A DNA stretch of 40,202 nt from positions 1 to 40,202 of the forward strand of contig CACNWD010000010.1 in assembly GCA_902624085.1 (NCBI GenBank), written 5' to 3'. Made by a program: the position numbers and the translations under genes. Below are positions 1 to 9,300 of this stretch, piece after piece (the first letter of the stretch is position 1; each line of letters begins with the position of its first letter). The notes under the pieces were generated by a model. That model saw only the letters and a program-made list of their open reading frames with translations. It ran no database searches and was not told where the DNA came from. Source of the DNA: an uncultured Prochlorococcus sp. (GTDB lineage: Bacteria; Cyanobacteriota; Cyanobacteriia; PCC-6307; Cyanobiaceae).

Positions 1-607
1 ATAAAGTCTCTCTTACATTATGGTCAGTTATCAAAATCCCAACACCATTTTTACTTAACTTAAAAATTAGTTTCTTTAAATCATTTACTGCTAAAGGATC
101 TATCCCAGCAAATGGTTCATCTAAAAGTAAATATTTAGGACCATTTTGGCCTACGGATAATGCTCTAGCAATTTCACATCTCCTTCTCTCTCCTCCCGAC
201 AATTGATAACCATAATTATCTATAAATTTATTTAGGTTAAATTCATTCACGATCTTTTCTCTTCTAGATCTAATTATGGATTTACTTAACCCAGAATTCT
301 CTAGAGCCAAGTCAATATTATCTTTTACCTTGAGATCTCTAAAAATACTTGGTTCTTGAGATAAATAACCTAAGCCTAATTTAGATCTTTGAGGAAGAGA
401 AAGATTATTAATCCTTTTATTATTAAGAAGAATTTCCCCTTTATTTGGTCTTAAATTACCGACGATAAGATTAAAAGTTGATGTTTTTCCCGCTCCATTG
501 GGACCAAGTAATCCAACAATTTCACCTGGAGAAACATGAATTGAGACATTATTTACTATTAGTTTTCTATTTATACTTAAACTTACATTTTTAATTTCTA
601 ATTTCAT
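1..607 (-). CDS. lptB: LptB-type ABC transporter ATP-binding protein, 3' end outside the window
   Basis: This gene encodes the cytoplasmic ATPase of the lipopolysaccharide transporter LptB2FG. The first 202 residues are present; the C-terminus lies beyond position 1. Walker A GPNGAGKT is at residues 35-42, the ABC signature LSGGE at about 136-140, Walker B YLLLDEP at about 159-165 and the switch histidine at 196 (TDHN). The [12 protein letters not shown] stretch and the FAGIDP D-loop match LptB rather than a general ABC ATPase; the LptB family assignment is from knowledge, not a search. The ATG at 607-605 shares one base with the stop codon of the upstream gene (TAATG), so translation is probably coupled. 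The usual partner lptA/ostA is not visible here. Confidence 0.85.
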   Translation of the reverse strand, partial: MKLEIKNVSLSINRKLIVNNVSIHVSPGEIVGLLGPNGAGKTSTFNLIVGNLRPNKGEILLNNKRINNLSLPQRSKLGLGYLSQEPSIFRDLKVKDNIDLALENSGLSKSIIRSRREKIVNEFNLNKFIDNYGYQLSGGERRRCEIARALSVGQNGPKYLLLDEPFAGIDPLAVNDLKKLIFKLSKNGVGILITDHNVRETL

Positions 608-2253
608 TATCTTTTTATTTTCTTTAGGAAGGGCACATCACTTTGATTTAATGATGATTTTGTATGCAATTTATTCAATAAAGATTCCAAACTACTACAA
701 AATAATATTAAATCAATTTCTAGATCTTCTGAAACTTTATTTTTTAAAGCATAAAATGTTGCAACCCCTTCTTCAAAAGCTATTAATACTCCATTTCTTC
801 TGGTCTCAAATTCGCCAGATTTAGGTTTATATTCATAAAATGAATGACTCATTATCCCTTCTCCTCTAGTTAATCTTACAAATTCACCACGAAAGCCAAT
901 TAGACCTCTAGCAGGAACAAGAAATTCCAACTGAGTTCTTCCGTCATTGCTAGTTTGCATATTTTGCATCTCTGCTTTTCTAGATCCTAATTTTTCTATA
1001 CATGAACCAACTGCATGTTCTGGAACATCTAAGACTAAGGTCTCGATTGGCTCACACTCAATACCATCTATTTCCCTAAAAATAACTTGAGGTTGAGAAA
1101 TTTGAAATTCAAAGCCCTCTCTGCGCATCGTTTCAATTAAAATACCAAGATGAAGTTCGCCCCTACCAGATACTGAAAACCTATCTGGTGATTCTGTCTC
1201 TTCGCATCTTAAGGCTACATTGGTTAGTAACTCCCTCTGCAATCTATTTTTAAGTTGTCTACTGGTAACAAATTTTCCTTCCTTTCCTGCGAAAGGTGAG
1301 TCATTAACAACAAATGTCATCTGTAGGGTAGGCTCATCAACTTTAATGAGAGGTAGAGGCTTAGGAGACTCTGGACAAGCAATAGTTTCACCTATATTTA
1401 CATCATTAAAACCTGATAAAGCAATAATATCTCCAGCTTTAGCTTCATTAATTTCAATTCTTTCAAGTCCTTCAAAACCTAGTAATTTGCTAACCTTTCC
1501 TTTAATTGTTTTACCGTCCTCTTTTATTAAGTTTGCTTGTTGACCAGTATTAATTTTTCCATTATGTATTTTTCCAATTACAATTCTTCCTAAAAAATCA
1601 GAATAATCTAAGGTTGTAATTTGAAGTTGCAAAGGTTTTCTTTCATCTCCTACAGGTGGAGGAACATGCCTCAAGATAGCTTCAAATAATGGCATCATAT
1701 TTTCACTTTCAGTTTCCATCTCTTCTTTTGCAAACCCACTAAGTCCACTCCCAAAAAGGTAAGGAAAATCGCATTGATCATCATCTGCACCCAACTCTAA
1801 AAACAAATCAAGAACTTTATCAACAGCGATTTCAGGAATGACTCTTGGTCTATCGATCTTATTAACAAAGACTATTGGCCTAAGTCCTTTTTCAAGTGCT
1901 TTTTTAAGAACAAATCTAGTTTGAGGCATTGGACCTTCATTGGCATCAACAATTAAGAGACATCCATCAACCATCCCTAACACTCTCTCAACTTCTCCTC
2001 CAAAATCTGCATGACCAGGGGTATCAATAATATTTATTCTTGTATTTTTATATTTAACTGATGTGTTTTTAGAGAGAATGGTTATACCTCGTTCTCTTTC
2101 TAAATCGTTAGAATCCATGACGCAAGTGGGAACAACTTCATTATCTCTAAATACACCTGATTGAGACAATAAAGAATCAACTAAAGTTGTTTTGCCATGA
2201 TCAACATGTGCAATTATCGCGACATTCCTTATTTCTTTTTGAGCAGAGGGCAT
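607..2253 (-). CDS. typA: TypA/BipA ribosome-associated GTPase with an aberrant C-terminus
   Basis: This is an EF-G-like translational GTPase that binds ribosomes and aids 50S assembly and stress responses. The G domain has [13 protein letters not shown] and NKID; the II, III and V domains follow, including the family motif [11 protein letters not shown] start at the ATG at 2253 ([10 protein letters not shown]); a TTG at 2280 would add nine residues of no family likeness. The protein is normal up to ATFYALKN, then ends in 43 residues unlike any TypA C-terminus. The usual end (about 85-95 residues, with the conserved KxLTNMR region) is absent. The tail looks like the end of a different protein fused in frame, so this is either a deletion fusion or an assembly join. 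The remaining protein may not be functional. The stop overlaps the lptB start. Confidence 0.85.
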   Translation of the reverse strand: MPSAQKEIRNVAIIAHVDHGKTTLVDSLLSQSGVFRDNEVVPTCVMDSNDLERERGITILSKNTSVKYKNTRINIIDTPGHADFGGEVERVLGMVDGCLLIVDANEGPMPQTRFVLKKALEKGLRPIVFVNKIDRPRVIPEIAVDKVLDLFLELGADDDQCDFPYLFGSGLSGFAKEEMETESENMMPLFEAILRHVPPPVGDERKPLQLQITTLDYSDFLGRIVIGKIHNGKINTGQQANLIKEDGKTIKGKVSKLLGFEGLERIEINEAKAGDIIALSGFNDVNIGETIACPESPKPLPLIKVDEPTLQMTFVVNDSPFAGKEGKFVTSRQLKNRLQRELLTNVALRCEETESPDRFSVSGRGELHLGILIETMRREGFEFQISQPQVIFREIDGIECEPIETLVLDVPEHAVGSCIEKLGSRKAEMQNMQTSNDGRTQLEFLVPARGLIGFRGEFVRLTRGEGIMSHSFYEYKPKSGEFETRRNGVLIAFEEGVATFYALKNKVSEDLEIDLILFCSSLESLLNKLHTKSSLNQSDVPFLKKIKR

Positions 2254-2355
2254 AATATTTATTAGAACTTTTTGAACCAACTATTACATTAACCTAAAGA
2301 AAGGTGATAAGGGGATATTTATTATTAATTAAGCTTAAAATCAGTCAAAATCAAT

Positions 2356-2375
2356 GAAAACTTAGTAAAGTTTTC
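2356..2375 (-). terminator. weak hairpin after the M15B peptidase gene
   Basis: A perfect 8-bp stem (GAAAACTT / AAGTTTTC) with a 4-base loop lies just past the stop of the M15B gene and before typA. It is AT-rich and has only a short broken T tract on the minus strand, so it may be a weak terminator or a chance hairpin. Confidence 0.3.
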
Positions 2376-2381
2376 TTAAAT

Positions 2382-3092
2382 TTAAAAAGTTTTTCTATTT
2401 GAAGATTCGAATATTTTAAGAGCTTCAATTGACCCCTCGTATCTCCAGTGCCAAGGCTCATAATCTACATTAGTCTGATCCTTACCAAAGGATAATCTGA
2501 AATGATATTTTGCCGCATTATTTTTCAACCATTGAAAAGCACTTGTGTTTTCAAAACTCTCTTCAAAATCAGCTTCTCTTTCATAAGCATCTCCAATATC
2601 AATAGCAAACCCAGTACTATGCTCGGAATAACCTGGTGGAGCTGAAACCCTTGCTCTTTCAGAAGCAATTTGGTTTCGAATTGATTTTAAAGAATAAAAT
2701 ATTTGTTTTTGTAATTTGATTGACCTATATCCACTTAAAAAAACCAAGTAAATACCATCTTTCTCGGCATCATCTTTCATTTCTTTTAGTGATTTATACA
2801 TTCCCTTATGGACAAGTATATTTGGTTGAATCTCAATTAAATTTTCATATGTAGCCTCTTTATAAGGAAAATGACCAAGAACTCTTAAATCTTTTTCAGT
2901 TTTACTTGATTTAGTAGTATTTGAGAATTTAATGTAATTCGTGTTTTTGAAAAATATAAATAATGAAGAAAATATAATAAAAGATAAAATCAGATGAACA
3001 ATTTTTATATTTTTTATTAATTTACTTTCAGGAAATATTCTTATTGCCAATTCAATATCATCTTCATTTTTAAAGCTTTTTTTGTTTTCCAA
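2382..3092 (-). CDS. Membrane-anchored M15B D-alanyl-D-alanine carboxypeptidase (VanY/LdcB type)
   Basis: This is a zinc peptidase that trims the terminal D-Ala of peptidoglycan stem peptides in the periplasm. It has 236 residues. A charged N-terminus of about 30 residues is followed by one hydrophobic segment (about 31-48), so it is probably a type II membrane protein with the enzyme outside. The M15 site is complete: SGYRS near 120, SEHSTGFAID with zinc ligands H158 and D165, and EPWHWRY with catalytic E212 and ligand H215. VanY (D,D-) and LdcB (L,D-) specificity cannot be separated by reading alone. It lies between typA and chlP and diverges from chlP, with promoters presumably in the AT-rich gap 3093-3195. 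A second, different M15 enzyme is encoded at 8547-9242. Confidence 0.8.
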   Translation of the reverse strand: MENKKSFKNEDDIELAIRIFPESKLIKNIKIVHLILSFIIFSSLFIFFKNTNYIKFSNTTKSSKTEKDLRVLGHFPYKEATYENLIEIQPNILVHKGMYKSLKEMKDDAEKDGIYLVFLSGYRSIKLQKQIFYSLKSIRNQIASERARVSAPPGYSEHSTGFAIDIGDAYEREADFEESFENTSAFQWLKNNAAKYHFRLSFGKDQTNVDYEPWHWRYEGSIEALKIFESSNRKTF

Positions 3093-3195
3093 TATAAAAA
3101 AAAGAAAAAATCATGTTTCGATATTATCTATTTTTTTAAAAAAAGTCCTTTTATTTGCAAAATAGATGTAGTTTTAATAATGAATTAATTTGCTT

Positions 3196-4536
3196 ATGTT
3201 AAGAGTCGCTGTTATTGGCGGTGGTCCTAGTGGTTCCTGTACTGCCGAAACACTTGCTAAATCTGGAATTAAAACTTGGCTTTTTGAAAGAAAGTTGGAT
3301 AACGCAAAACCATGTGGTGGTGCTATACCTCTATGCATGGTTTCAGAATTTGATCTGCCAGAATCAATAATTGATAGAAAAGTTAGAAACATGAGGATGA
3401 TATCTCCCTCTAATAGAGAAGTTGACATTAGCTTAGATAATGTTTATGGGAAAAGTGATAATGAGTATATTGGTATGTGCAGAAGAGAAGTAATGGATGC
3501 TTTCATGAGAAATAGAGCAGCGGATTTAGGAGCAACTTTAATCAATGGTCTTGTTACAAATATCGATACTGGGAATGATCATCAAGGACCATACACTCTT
3601 ACATACTCTGATTTCTCTGAAGAGAATAACAAAGTTGAAATAAAAAAACTTACAGTTGATCTTCTAGTAGGAGCTGATGGAGCAAATAGTAGAGTTGCCA
3701 AAGCCATGGATGCAGGAGACTATAATGTCGCTGTAGCATTTCAGGAAAGAATAAAGCTTCCAAAAGAAGAAATGAGTTATTATGAAAATTTAGCAGAAAT
3801 GTATGTAGGGAAAGATGTTTCTCCCGATTTTTATGGATGGGTTTTTCCTAAATATGATCATGTTGCTGTTGGTACAGGAACAATGCAAAAGAATCAGTCA
3901 TTAATAAAAAGTCTCCAAGAGGGTGTAAGAAATAGAGCACAGAAAAGACTAGCTAATGGAGAAGTAATTAAAGTAGAAGCACATCCTATCCCCGAGCATC
4001 CAAGGCCTCGAAGAGTTGTTGGTAGGATGGCCTTAGTTGGAGATGCTGCAGGATATGTAACAAAGAGTTCCGGAGAGGGAATCTATTTTGCTGCAAAAAG
4101 TGGAAGGATGTGTGCTGAAGAAATAGTTGAGGCATCCAATAATGGCCAAACTATTCCCTCAGAGAAGGATTTAAAAAATTACTTAAAAAAATGGGATAAA
4201 AAATATGGAACAACATATAAGGTTCTTGAAATTTTGCAGAATATTTTTTATAGAAATGATTCTGCAAGAGAAGCTTTTGTTGAGATGTGCGATGACATGG
4301 ATGTTCAAAGATTAACTTTTGATAGCTATCTATATAAGAAAGTTGTTGCTATGAAACCTTTACAGCAATTAAAAATAACCTTCCTAACATTAGGATCGAT
4401 TTTAAGAGGTAAGGCACTAGCTCCGTTAAAATACAAACCAGTAAAAAGTGCTGTAAGGGAAGAAGAAGAAGTTGATAAAATGTTAAAAAACTTCTCAATT
4501 AAAGGTGGTATTAAAGTTAAGAATTCAAAAGTGTAA
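3196..4536 (+). CDS. chlP: Geranylgeranyl reductase
   Basis: The enzyme reduces the geranylgeranyl group to phytyl, using NADPH, for chlorophyll (and tocopherol/phylloquinone) synthesis at the thylakoid membrane. It has 446 residues. The FAD-binding Rossmann motif GGGPSG is at 8-13, followed by the E-R of LFERK and the PCGGAIP motif typical of this family. The second FAD motif VGDAAGYVTKSSGEGI is near residue 280. I use the ATG at 3196; a TTG two codons upstream (3190) is in frame but unnecessary. The length matches cyanobacterial and plant ChlP. The 3' end overlaps that of glyS by 20 bp on the opposite strand. Confidence 0.95.
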   Translation: MLRVAVIGGGPSGSCTAETLAKSGIKTWLFERKLDNAKPCGGAIPLCMVSEFDLPESIIDRKVRNMRMISPSNREVDISLDNVYGKSDNEYIGMCRREVMDAFMRNRAADLGATLINGLVTNIDTGNDHQGPYTLTYSDFSEENNKVEIKKLTVDLLVGADGANSRVAKAMDAGDYNVAVAFQERIKLPKEEMSYYENLAEMYVGKDVSPDFYGWVFPKYDHVAVGTGTMQKNQSLIKSLQEGVRNRAQKRLANGEVIKVEAHPIPEHPRPRRVVGRMALVGDAAGYVTKSSGEGIYFAAKSGRMCAEEIVEASNNGQTIPSEKDLKNYLKKWDKKYGTTYKVLEILQNIFYRNDSAREAFVEMCDDMDVQRLTFDSYLYKKVVAMKPLQQLKITFLTLGSILRGKALAPLKYKPVKSAVREEEEVDKMLKNFSIKGGIKVKNSKV

Positions 4537-6679
4537 AATCGGCAATTAACAAAGAGTAATTTCTAACAAGTGCCAATAGATTTAATCTATTATTCCTAAG
4601 ATTCAAATCTTCAGTCATAACCATTACTCCATTATTATTATCGAAAATTTCAATCAGTACTTGAATATTTTCCTCAAATAAATTTATTAATTGAATGTAT
4701 TCCCAATTTTTAGTATTTACTAAATTTTCAATAAGCTGAAGTAATTTAAAAACATCTATTTCAGATTTTTTTTCAAAAAGTTCAACGTTTATTGTATCCC
4801 TACAAGCATATATATATTTTTCCAGATTCCCTTTATTGGCAAGCTTTGTATATCTTGAAATGATATTTATTAAATTTGAAGAATTCTTTCCTGATTTGAA
4901 TTTTTGTATTGTTTCTATTCTTTTTTTTAAATCAGCCATGTCTAAAATATTTAAATGTCTTATATTTTCCGATTCACAAGTAGAGCTTATAATTTTTCTA
5001 TCATATGAAGATTCTTCCAAATGACTAATGATTCTTTGTGTAGAAAATTCAATTAAGTCATCTAGTATTTTTTGATAATTAAAATTTAATTTATTAAATT
5101 TTGAGCACCAATGATTTAATAGCTTTGCGATAAGTTTATCAAATTTTAAATCAAAATTATTTTGCCAAATAATTTGAATAATTCCATTTAAATTTCTTCT
5201 TAATGCATAAGGATCAGAAGAACCACTTGGTCTTCTTCCAATCACAAATATACTTATGATAGTTTCTAATTTATCAGAAATAGAAATAATAGATCCATAT
5301 TTGGTAGATGGTAAATTATCTTTATAGAATCTTGGGAAATAATGCTCGGAGACGGCTAAAGAAATATTTTTGCTGAAACCTTCATTCATTAAATATTTAC
5401 CTCCCATCGTACCTTGCAACTCTGGGAATTCTTTAACAATTTCACTACATAAATCATGTTTTGAAAATTCCGCAGCTTGTAATAACTCTTTAACATTTAT
5501 AGATGAATCTTTAACTTCATTAAAAATTTCATTAGCTATGAAAATTATTCTTTCTACTTTATCAGCAACATTTCCTAAACCTTTTAAATAACTTATTGAA
5601 GAAATCTTTTTGTTCCTTTTAATACAGGAAAGATTTATGTCAGTTTCAATAAAAAATTTAGCATCAGCAAATCTTGCCTTGAGAACATTTTCATTTCCTT
5701 TTTTAATTGATTTATTAGCTTCCTTCAGGCCATTAGATATTAAGAAGAATTTCGTGCTTAATGTTTCTTTAGACTCTAAATCTAAGATGTTGAACTTCTG
5801 GTTTATTTTAAATAAAGGTATATATCTTTGATGATTTTTCATTACTGTGCATAGAACTTCGGTTGGTAAAGATAGATATTTAGCATCAAAATTACCTACT
5901 AATAAATCTGGAGACTCTACCAAGTCAGTAATCTCATTTAATAATTGATCTGATAAATCGGGATAAAGTTTTAAGTCATCAGCTGAATTATTTATTAAAT
6001 CATTAATTATTTTTTTCCTTTTAGTACGATCAGCTAACACTCCGGAAGACTCTAAAGAGTCTAGATAATTATCAGGATGATTTATCAATACTTTATTACT
6101 AATCAACCTATGACCTCTTGAAAAATTATCAATAATTATTTGTGGTTCTATATCATCAAGAATAAAGTCTAATATTTCCTCGTTGTATAAGGAAACAATC
6201 CATCTTATAGGTCTTGAAAATTTAAAATTCCCATAACTCCATTTCATGAATCTTGATCCTTGTAAAGCCTTTATCACTTTTGGAATAATTAAAGATAATA
6301 AATATTTTGTAGATTTACCTTTCTCAATTTTTTCTCCAAAGACAAAATCTACATTTTTTATCTTTTTTATAAATAGATCCTTTACGTCTATATCTAAACT
6401 TTTTGCAAACCCTATTGCTGCTTTAGTGGGAATGCCGTTCAAAAAGGCAGCATTGGCCTTAGGTCCTTTACGAAGCTCTATTTTATCTTTACCTAAATCA
6501 TTTAATCCTGAAATTAAGAGAGAAATCCTTCTAGGTGTCGAAGAACAAAAAATTTTATTTTTCTTAATAAAATTTTTATCAAGTTCAAACTCAAGGAGTG
6601 ATTTAAATTGATCTAAGACGGAATCAGCAAATTTAGCGGGCAATTCTTCTGTTCCAATCTCAAGTAAATATTTAGACAA
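4517..6679 (-). CDS. glyS: Glycine-tRNA ligase beta subunit
   Basis: This is the beta subunit of the bacterial two-subunit (alpha2beta2) glycyl-tRNA synthetase; it provides tRNA recognition while GlyQ carries the aminoacylation core. It has 720 residues, a full family length. The diagnostic N-terminus LLEIGTEELPA is at 5-15; MKNHQRYIPLF and the HD-like block beginning EFSKHDL follow mid-protein, and the RRPSGSSDPYALRR motif lies further on. The C-terminal third is the anticodon-binding DALR-like region. glyQ is not in the window, as is usual in cyanobacteria where the two genes are apart. It diverges from sir across 89 bp and converges with chlP with a 20-bp overlap. Confidence 0.95.
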   Translation of the reverse strand: MSKYLLEIGTEELPAKFADSVLDQFKSLLEFELDKNFIKKNKIFCSSTPRRISLLISGLNDLGKDKIELRKGPKANAAFLNGIPTKAAIGFAKSLDIDVKDLFIKKIKNVDFVFGEKIEKGKSTKYLLSLIIPKVIKALQGSRFMKWSYGNFKFSRPIRWIVSLYNEEILDFILDDIEPQIIIDNFSRGHRLISNKVLINHPDNYLDSLESSGVLADRTKRKKIINDLINNSADDLKLYPDLSDQLLNEITDLVESPDLLVGNFDAKYLSLPTEVLCTVMKNHQRYIPLFKINQKFNILDLESKETLSTKFFLISNGLKEANKSIKKGNENVLKARFADAKFFIETDINLSCIKRNKKISSISYLKGLGNVADKVERIIFIANEIFNEVKDSSINVKELLQAAEFSKHDLCSEIVKEFPELQGTMGGKYLMNEGFSKNISLAVSEHYFPRFYKDNLPSTKYGSIISISDKLETIISIFVIGRRPSGSSDPYALRRNLNGIIQIIWQNNFDLKFDKLIAKLLNHWCSKFNKLNFNYQKILDDLIEFSTQRIISHLEESSYDRKIISSTCESENIRHLNILDMADLKKRIETIQKFKSGKNSSNLINIISRYTKLANKGNLEKYIYACRDTINVELFEKKSEIDVFKLLQLIENLVNTKNWEYIQLINLFEENIQVLIEIFDNNNGVMVMTEDLNLRNNRLNLLALVRNYSLLIADFTLLNS

Positions 6680-6768
6680 AAAAAAATTTAACTATTACAA
6701 CTATAATTTACTACCAGTTAAATAAGCTTTTAGCTAATGTATAAAAAGAGATACTTTTTAGTCATCAA

Positions 6769-8550
6769 GTGGTTAAGGTCGAAAAAGTAAAAAAGAAGAA
6801 AAAAGAAGTCAAAAAAGAGACTGTATGCCTGGCTAATGGATTAGAAGTTTCAAAATTCGAAGAATTCAAAAAAGGAAGTCAATTTCTGAAAGAGCCATTA
6901 GCTAGTGAATTAAAAAACGATAGCGACCATTTTACAAATGATGCCGTTCAGCTTTTAAAATTTCATGGAAGTTATCAACAAGATGATAGAGAGAATAGAA
7001 AGCCTGGAATAAAAGATTGGCAAATGATGTTGAGATTAAGGAGTCCAGGAGGAGAAATACCAGGTAAACTATATTGCTGCTTAGATGATTTATCTAATCA
7101 ACTTGGTAATGGGACTCTTAGAGCTACAACAAGACAAGCTTTTCAGATGCATGGTATTAGAAAAGAAAACCTTAAGAAAGTTATTAAAACTATTGTTGAT
7201 AGTATGGGTTCAACTTTAGCTGCTTGTGGAGATATAAATAGGAATGTAATGGCACCTGCAGCTCCATTTGAAACTCCAGAATATAAAGTTGCAAGAGATT
7301 TAGCTATCAAAGTTGCAGATCTTTTAACTCCAGTAGCAGCACAAGGTACCTTCTTAGAACTTTGGGCGGATGGAGATCTTGCTTATAGGATTAAGCCTGA
7401 CGAGGAAATTGAATCAAATAGGAAACTCCAATTCAATGAGAATGTATTTAGTGGCGTAAAGAATGAACCTTTATACGGTGCAACCTATTTACCAAGAAAA
7501 TTTAAATGTGCAGTGACCGTTCCTGGAGATAACTCGGTTGATCTCTTAACAAATGATATTGGTATTGTTGCTTTTACAAATAAATATGGACATTTAGAAG
7601 GTTGTAATTTTTATATTGGAGGAGGAATGGGAAGAACCCATAATAATGAAGAAACGTTTGCCAGGATTGCAGATCCTTTGGGATATGTAGAAGAAAAAGA
7701 TATTTTTGAACTTATTCAAAGTATTGTCGCGATACAAAGAGATTATGGCGATAGGAAATCAAGAAAAAATGCTAGGATGAAATATCTTCTTCAGGACAAG
7801 GGAATAACTTGGTTTAAAGACATTCTTGTTACTAAGTACTATAGAAAGCCAATTAAACCATTAAGGGAAGAACCAGTTAATAAATTAATTGACTATTTGG
7901 GATGGCAAAAACAAAATAATAAAAAATGGTTTGTAGGATTGCCATTACTATCAGGAAGGCTTACAGGAGAAAAAAAATTAACTATCAGAAAATTAGTTGA
8001 GAAATATAACTTAGATTTAAGACTTACTCCAAATCAAGATATTTTAATCTGCAATATTTCAAACAAATATAAAAATGAAATAGAGTTAGCATTAAAGGAT
8101 ATAGGTTATGAAAATCTTGATGATATAAATGAAATTCAAAGGCATGCATTGGCTTGTCCTGCACTTCCTCTTTGTGGGTTAGCAATGACAGAAGCTGAAA
8201 GAATATTACCCGATATTTTAGAAAGAATTGATAATCTACTTAAAAGTTTGAATATTGAAAAAACAATTCTATTTAGGATTACGGGATGTCCCAATGGGTG
8301 CTCAAGACCATATATGGCTGAACTTGCACTTGTTGGGAGTGGTTTAAACAAGTATCAACTATGGTTAGGTGGTAGTAAAAATCTTCAAAGATTAGCAAAA
8401 CCTTATTTACAAAGAATGCCATTAGAAGACATGGAAAGTACACTAACCCCATTACTTCTTGAATGGAGGAAATATTATTTAGATTTAGATTTTGGAGATT
8501 TTGTAGATAAAAATGAAGATTCTTTTATTTTGGACTTATTAAGTAACTAA
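6769..8550 (+). CDS. sir: Ferredoxin-sulfite reductase
   Basis: The enzyme makes the six-electron reduction of sulfite to sulfide in assimilatory sulfur metabolism, drawing electrons from photosynthetic ferredoxin. It has 593 residues and a lysine-rich N-terminus. The siroheme/4Fe-4S ligands are present as C463-x5-C469 (CPALPLC) and C507-x3-C511 (CPNGC). The substrate-side motifs TLRATTRQAFQMHGI and GDINRNVMAP match sulfite rather than nitrite reductase. The GTG at 6769 is chosen: the product lines up with family length and no ATG lies near. The gene overlaps the end of the M15D peptidase gene on the other strand by 4 bp. Confidence 0.93.
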   Translation: MVKVEKVKKKKKEVKKETVCLANGLEVSKFEEFKKGSQFLKEPLASELKNDSDHFTNDAVQLLKFHGSYQQDDRENRKPGIKDWQMMLRLRSPGGEIPGKLYCCLDDLSNQLGNGTLRATTRQAFQMHGIRKENLKKVIKTIVDSMGSTLAACGDINRNVMAPAAPFETPEYKVARDLAIKVADLLTPVAAQGTFLELWADGDLAYRIKPDEEIESNRKLQFNENVFSGVKNEPLYGATYLPRKFKCAVTVPGDNSVDLLTNDIGIVAFTNKYGHLEGCNFYIGGGMGRTHNNEETFARIADPLGYVEEKDIFELIQSIVAIQRDYGDRKSRKNARMKYLLQDKGITWFKDILVTKYYRKPIKPLREEPVNKLIDYLGWQKQNNKKWFVGLPLLSGRLTGEKKLTIRKLVEKYNLDLRLTPNQDILICNISNKYKNEIELALKDIGYENLDDINEIQRHALACPALPLCGLAMTEAERILPDILERIDNLLKSLNIEKTILFRITGCPNGCSRPYMAELALVGSGLNKYQLWLGGSKNLQRLAKPYLQRMPLEDMESTLTPLLLEWRKYYLDLDFGDFVDKNEDSFILDLLSN

Positions 8551-9242
8551 TTTATGACAGCCTTTCCATATATTGCTTTTTTGTTTTGATTAGTCCAAGC
8601 CCATAATTGATCACCATAGCTAAAATGCCACCATTCATTGGGATGCTGTACAAATTCAAATTTTAACATTACTTTCTTTAGCAAATTTCTTCTTTCATCA
8701 AATATTTTTGATTCTTTAGAATTACGAGATTTATAAAATTCTGGGGAAGCACTTGAATCCATATTATCTATTTCGCAACCCATATCAATTAACTTACCAT
8801 TATTATCGGCTATTGTTAAATCTATTGCTCCTCCTGTTGAATGAGGAGGCGGACACTTATCATCAAAACTTGGATAAGCCCAAAACTTCTCAACTTCTTT
8901 AATAATTTCAGGATACAAATTCATGTCATTAGATTTAAATTCCAACCCTTTTCTATTACATTCACTTTCATAAGCTAAAAAAAACATATATGATTGAACT
9001 TCTATTGGACGCCAACTGTCATAGAGAATTAGTGAATAATTTTTATGAATGGTTTGCAAATAATTATTAGCTCTTACTAAACGGGAAACAACTCCTTCGC
9101 GAAGAGACCAAATCATTCTTCTACTTTTATAAGGTGCTCCTAAGGATAAATATGGATGAGGGTCTATAAAGTGAATTTCACTAGGGATTGAAATTAGTTT
9201 TTCATTGTTATCAACGATAGGAATTTGATACCAGGATTTCAA
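8547..9242 (-). CDS. M15D D-alanyl-D-alanine dipeptidase (VanX/DdpX type)
   Basis: Family members hydrolyse free D-Ala-D-Ala, releasing D-alanine. The protein has 231 residues and no signal peptide or membrane segment, so it is likely cytoplasmic. The active site is complete: the YDSWRP arginine (R78), PHSTGGAIDL with zinc ligands H134 and D141, and EWWHFSYGD with catalytic E203 and ligand H206. Vancomycin resistance is not implied, because no vanH/vanA-like genes accompany it; D-Ala recycling from wall turnover is the likelier role. It converges with sir with a 4-bp overlap, and recG lies 58 bp upstream of its start on the same strand. Confidence 0.8.
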   Translation of the reverse strand: MKSWYQIPIVDNNEKLISIPSEIHFIDPHPYLSLGAPYKSRRMIWSLREGVVSRLVRANNYLQTIHKNYSLILYDSWRPIEVQSYMFFLAYESECNRKGLEFKSNDMNLYPEIIKEVEKFWAYPSFDDKCPPPHSTGGAIDLTIADNNGKLIDMGCEIDNMDSSASPEFYKSRNSKESKIFDERRNLLKKVMLKFEFVQHPNEWWHFSYGDQLWAWTNQNKKAIYGKAVIN

Positions 9243-9300
9243 TATGTAAGATACATTTAAATTTATATTTACATAAATAAAATTTATATCAACAATTACA

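Noticed and set aside
1220-1543. Open frame antisense to typA (107 codons)
   Set aside because: It lies inside a conserved part of TypA; no motif or signal supports it.
6246-6611. Open frame antisense to glyS (121 codons)
   Set aside because: It overlaps a well-supported gene completely and has no family features.
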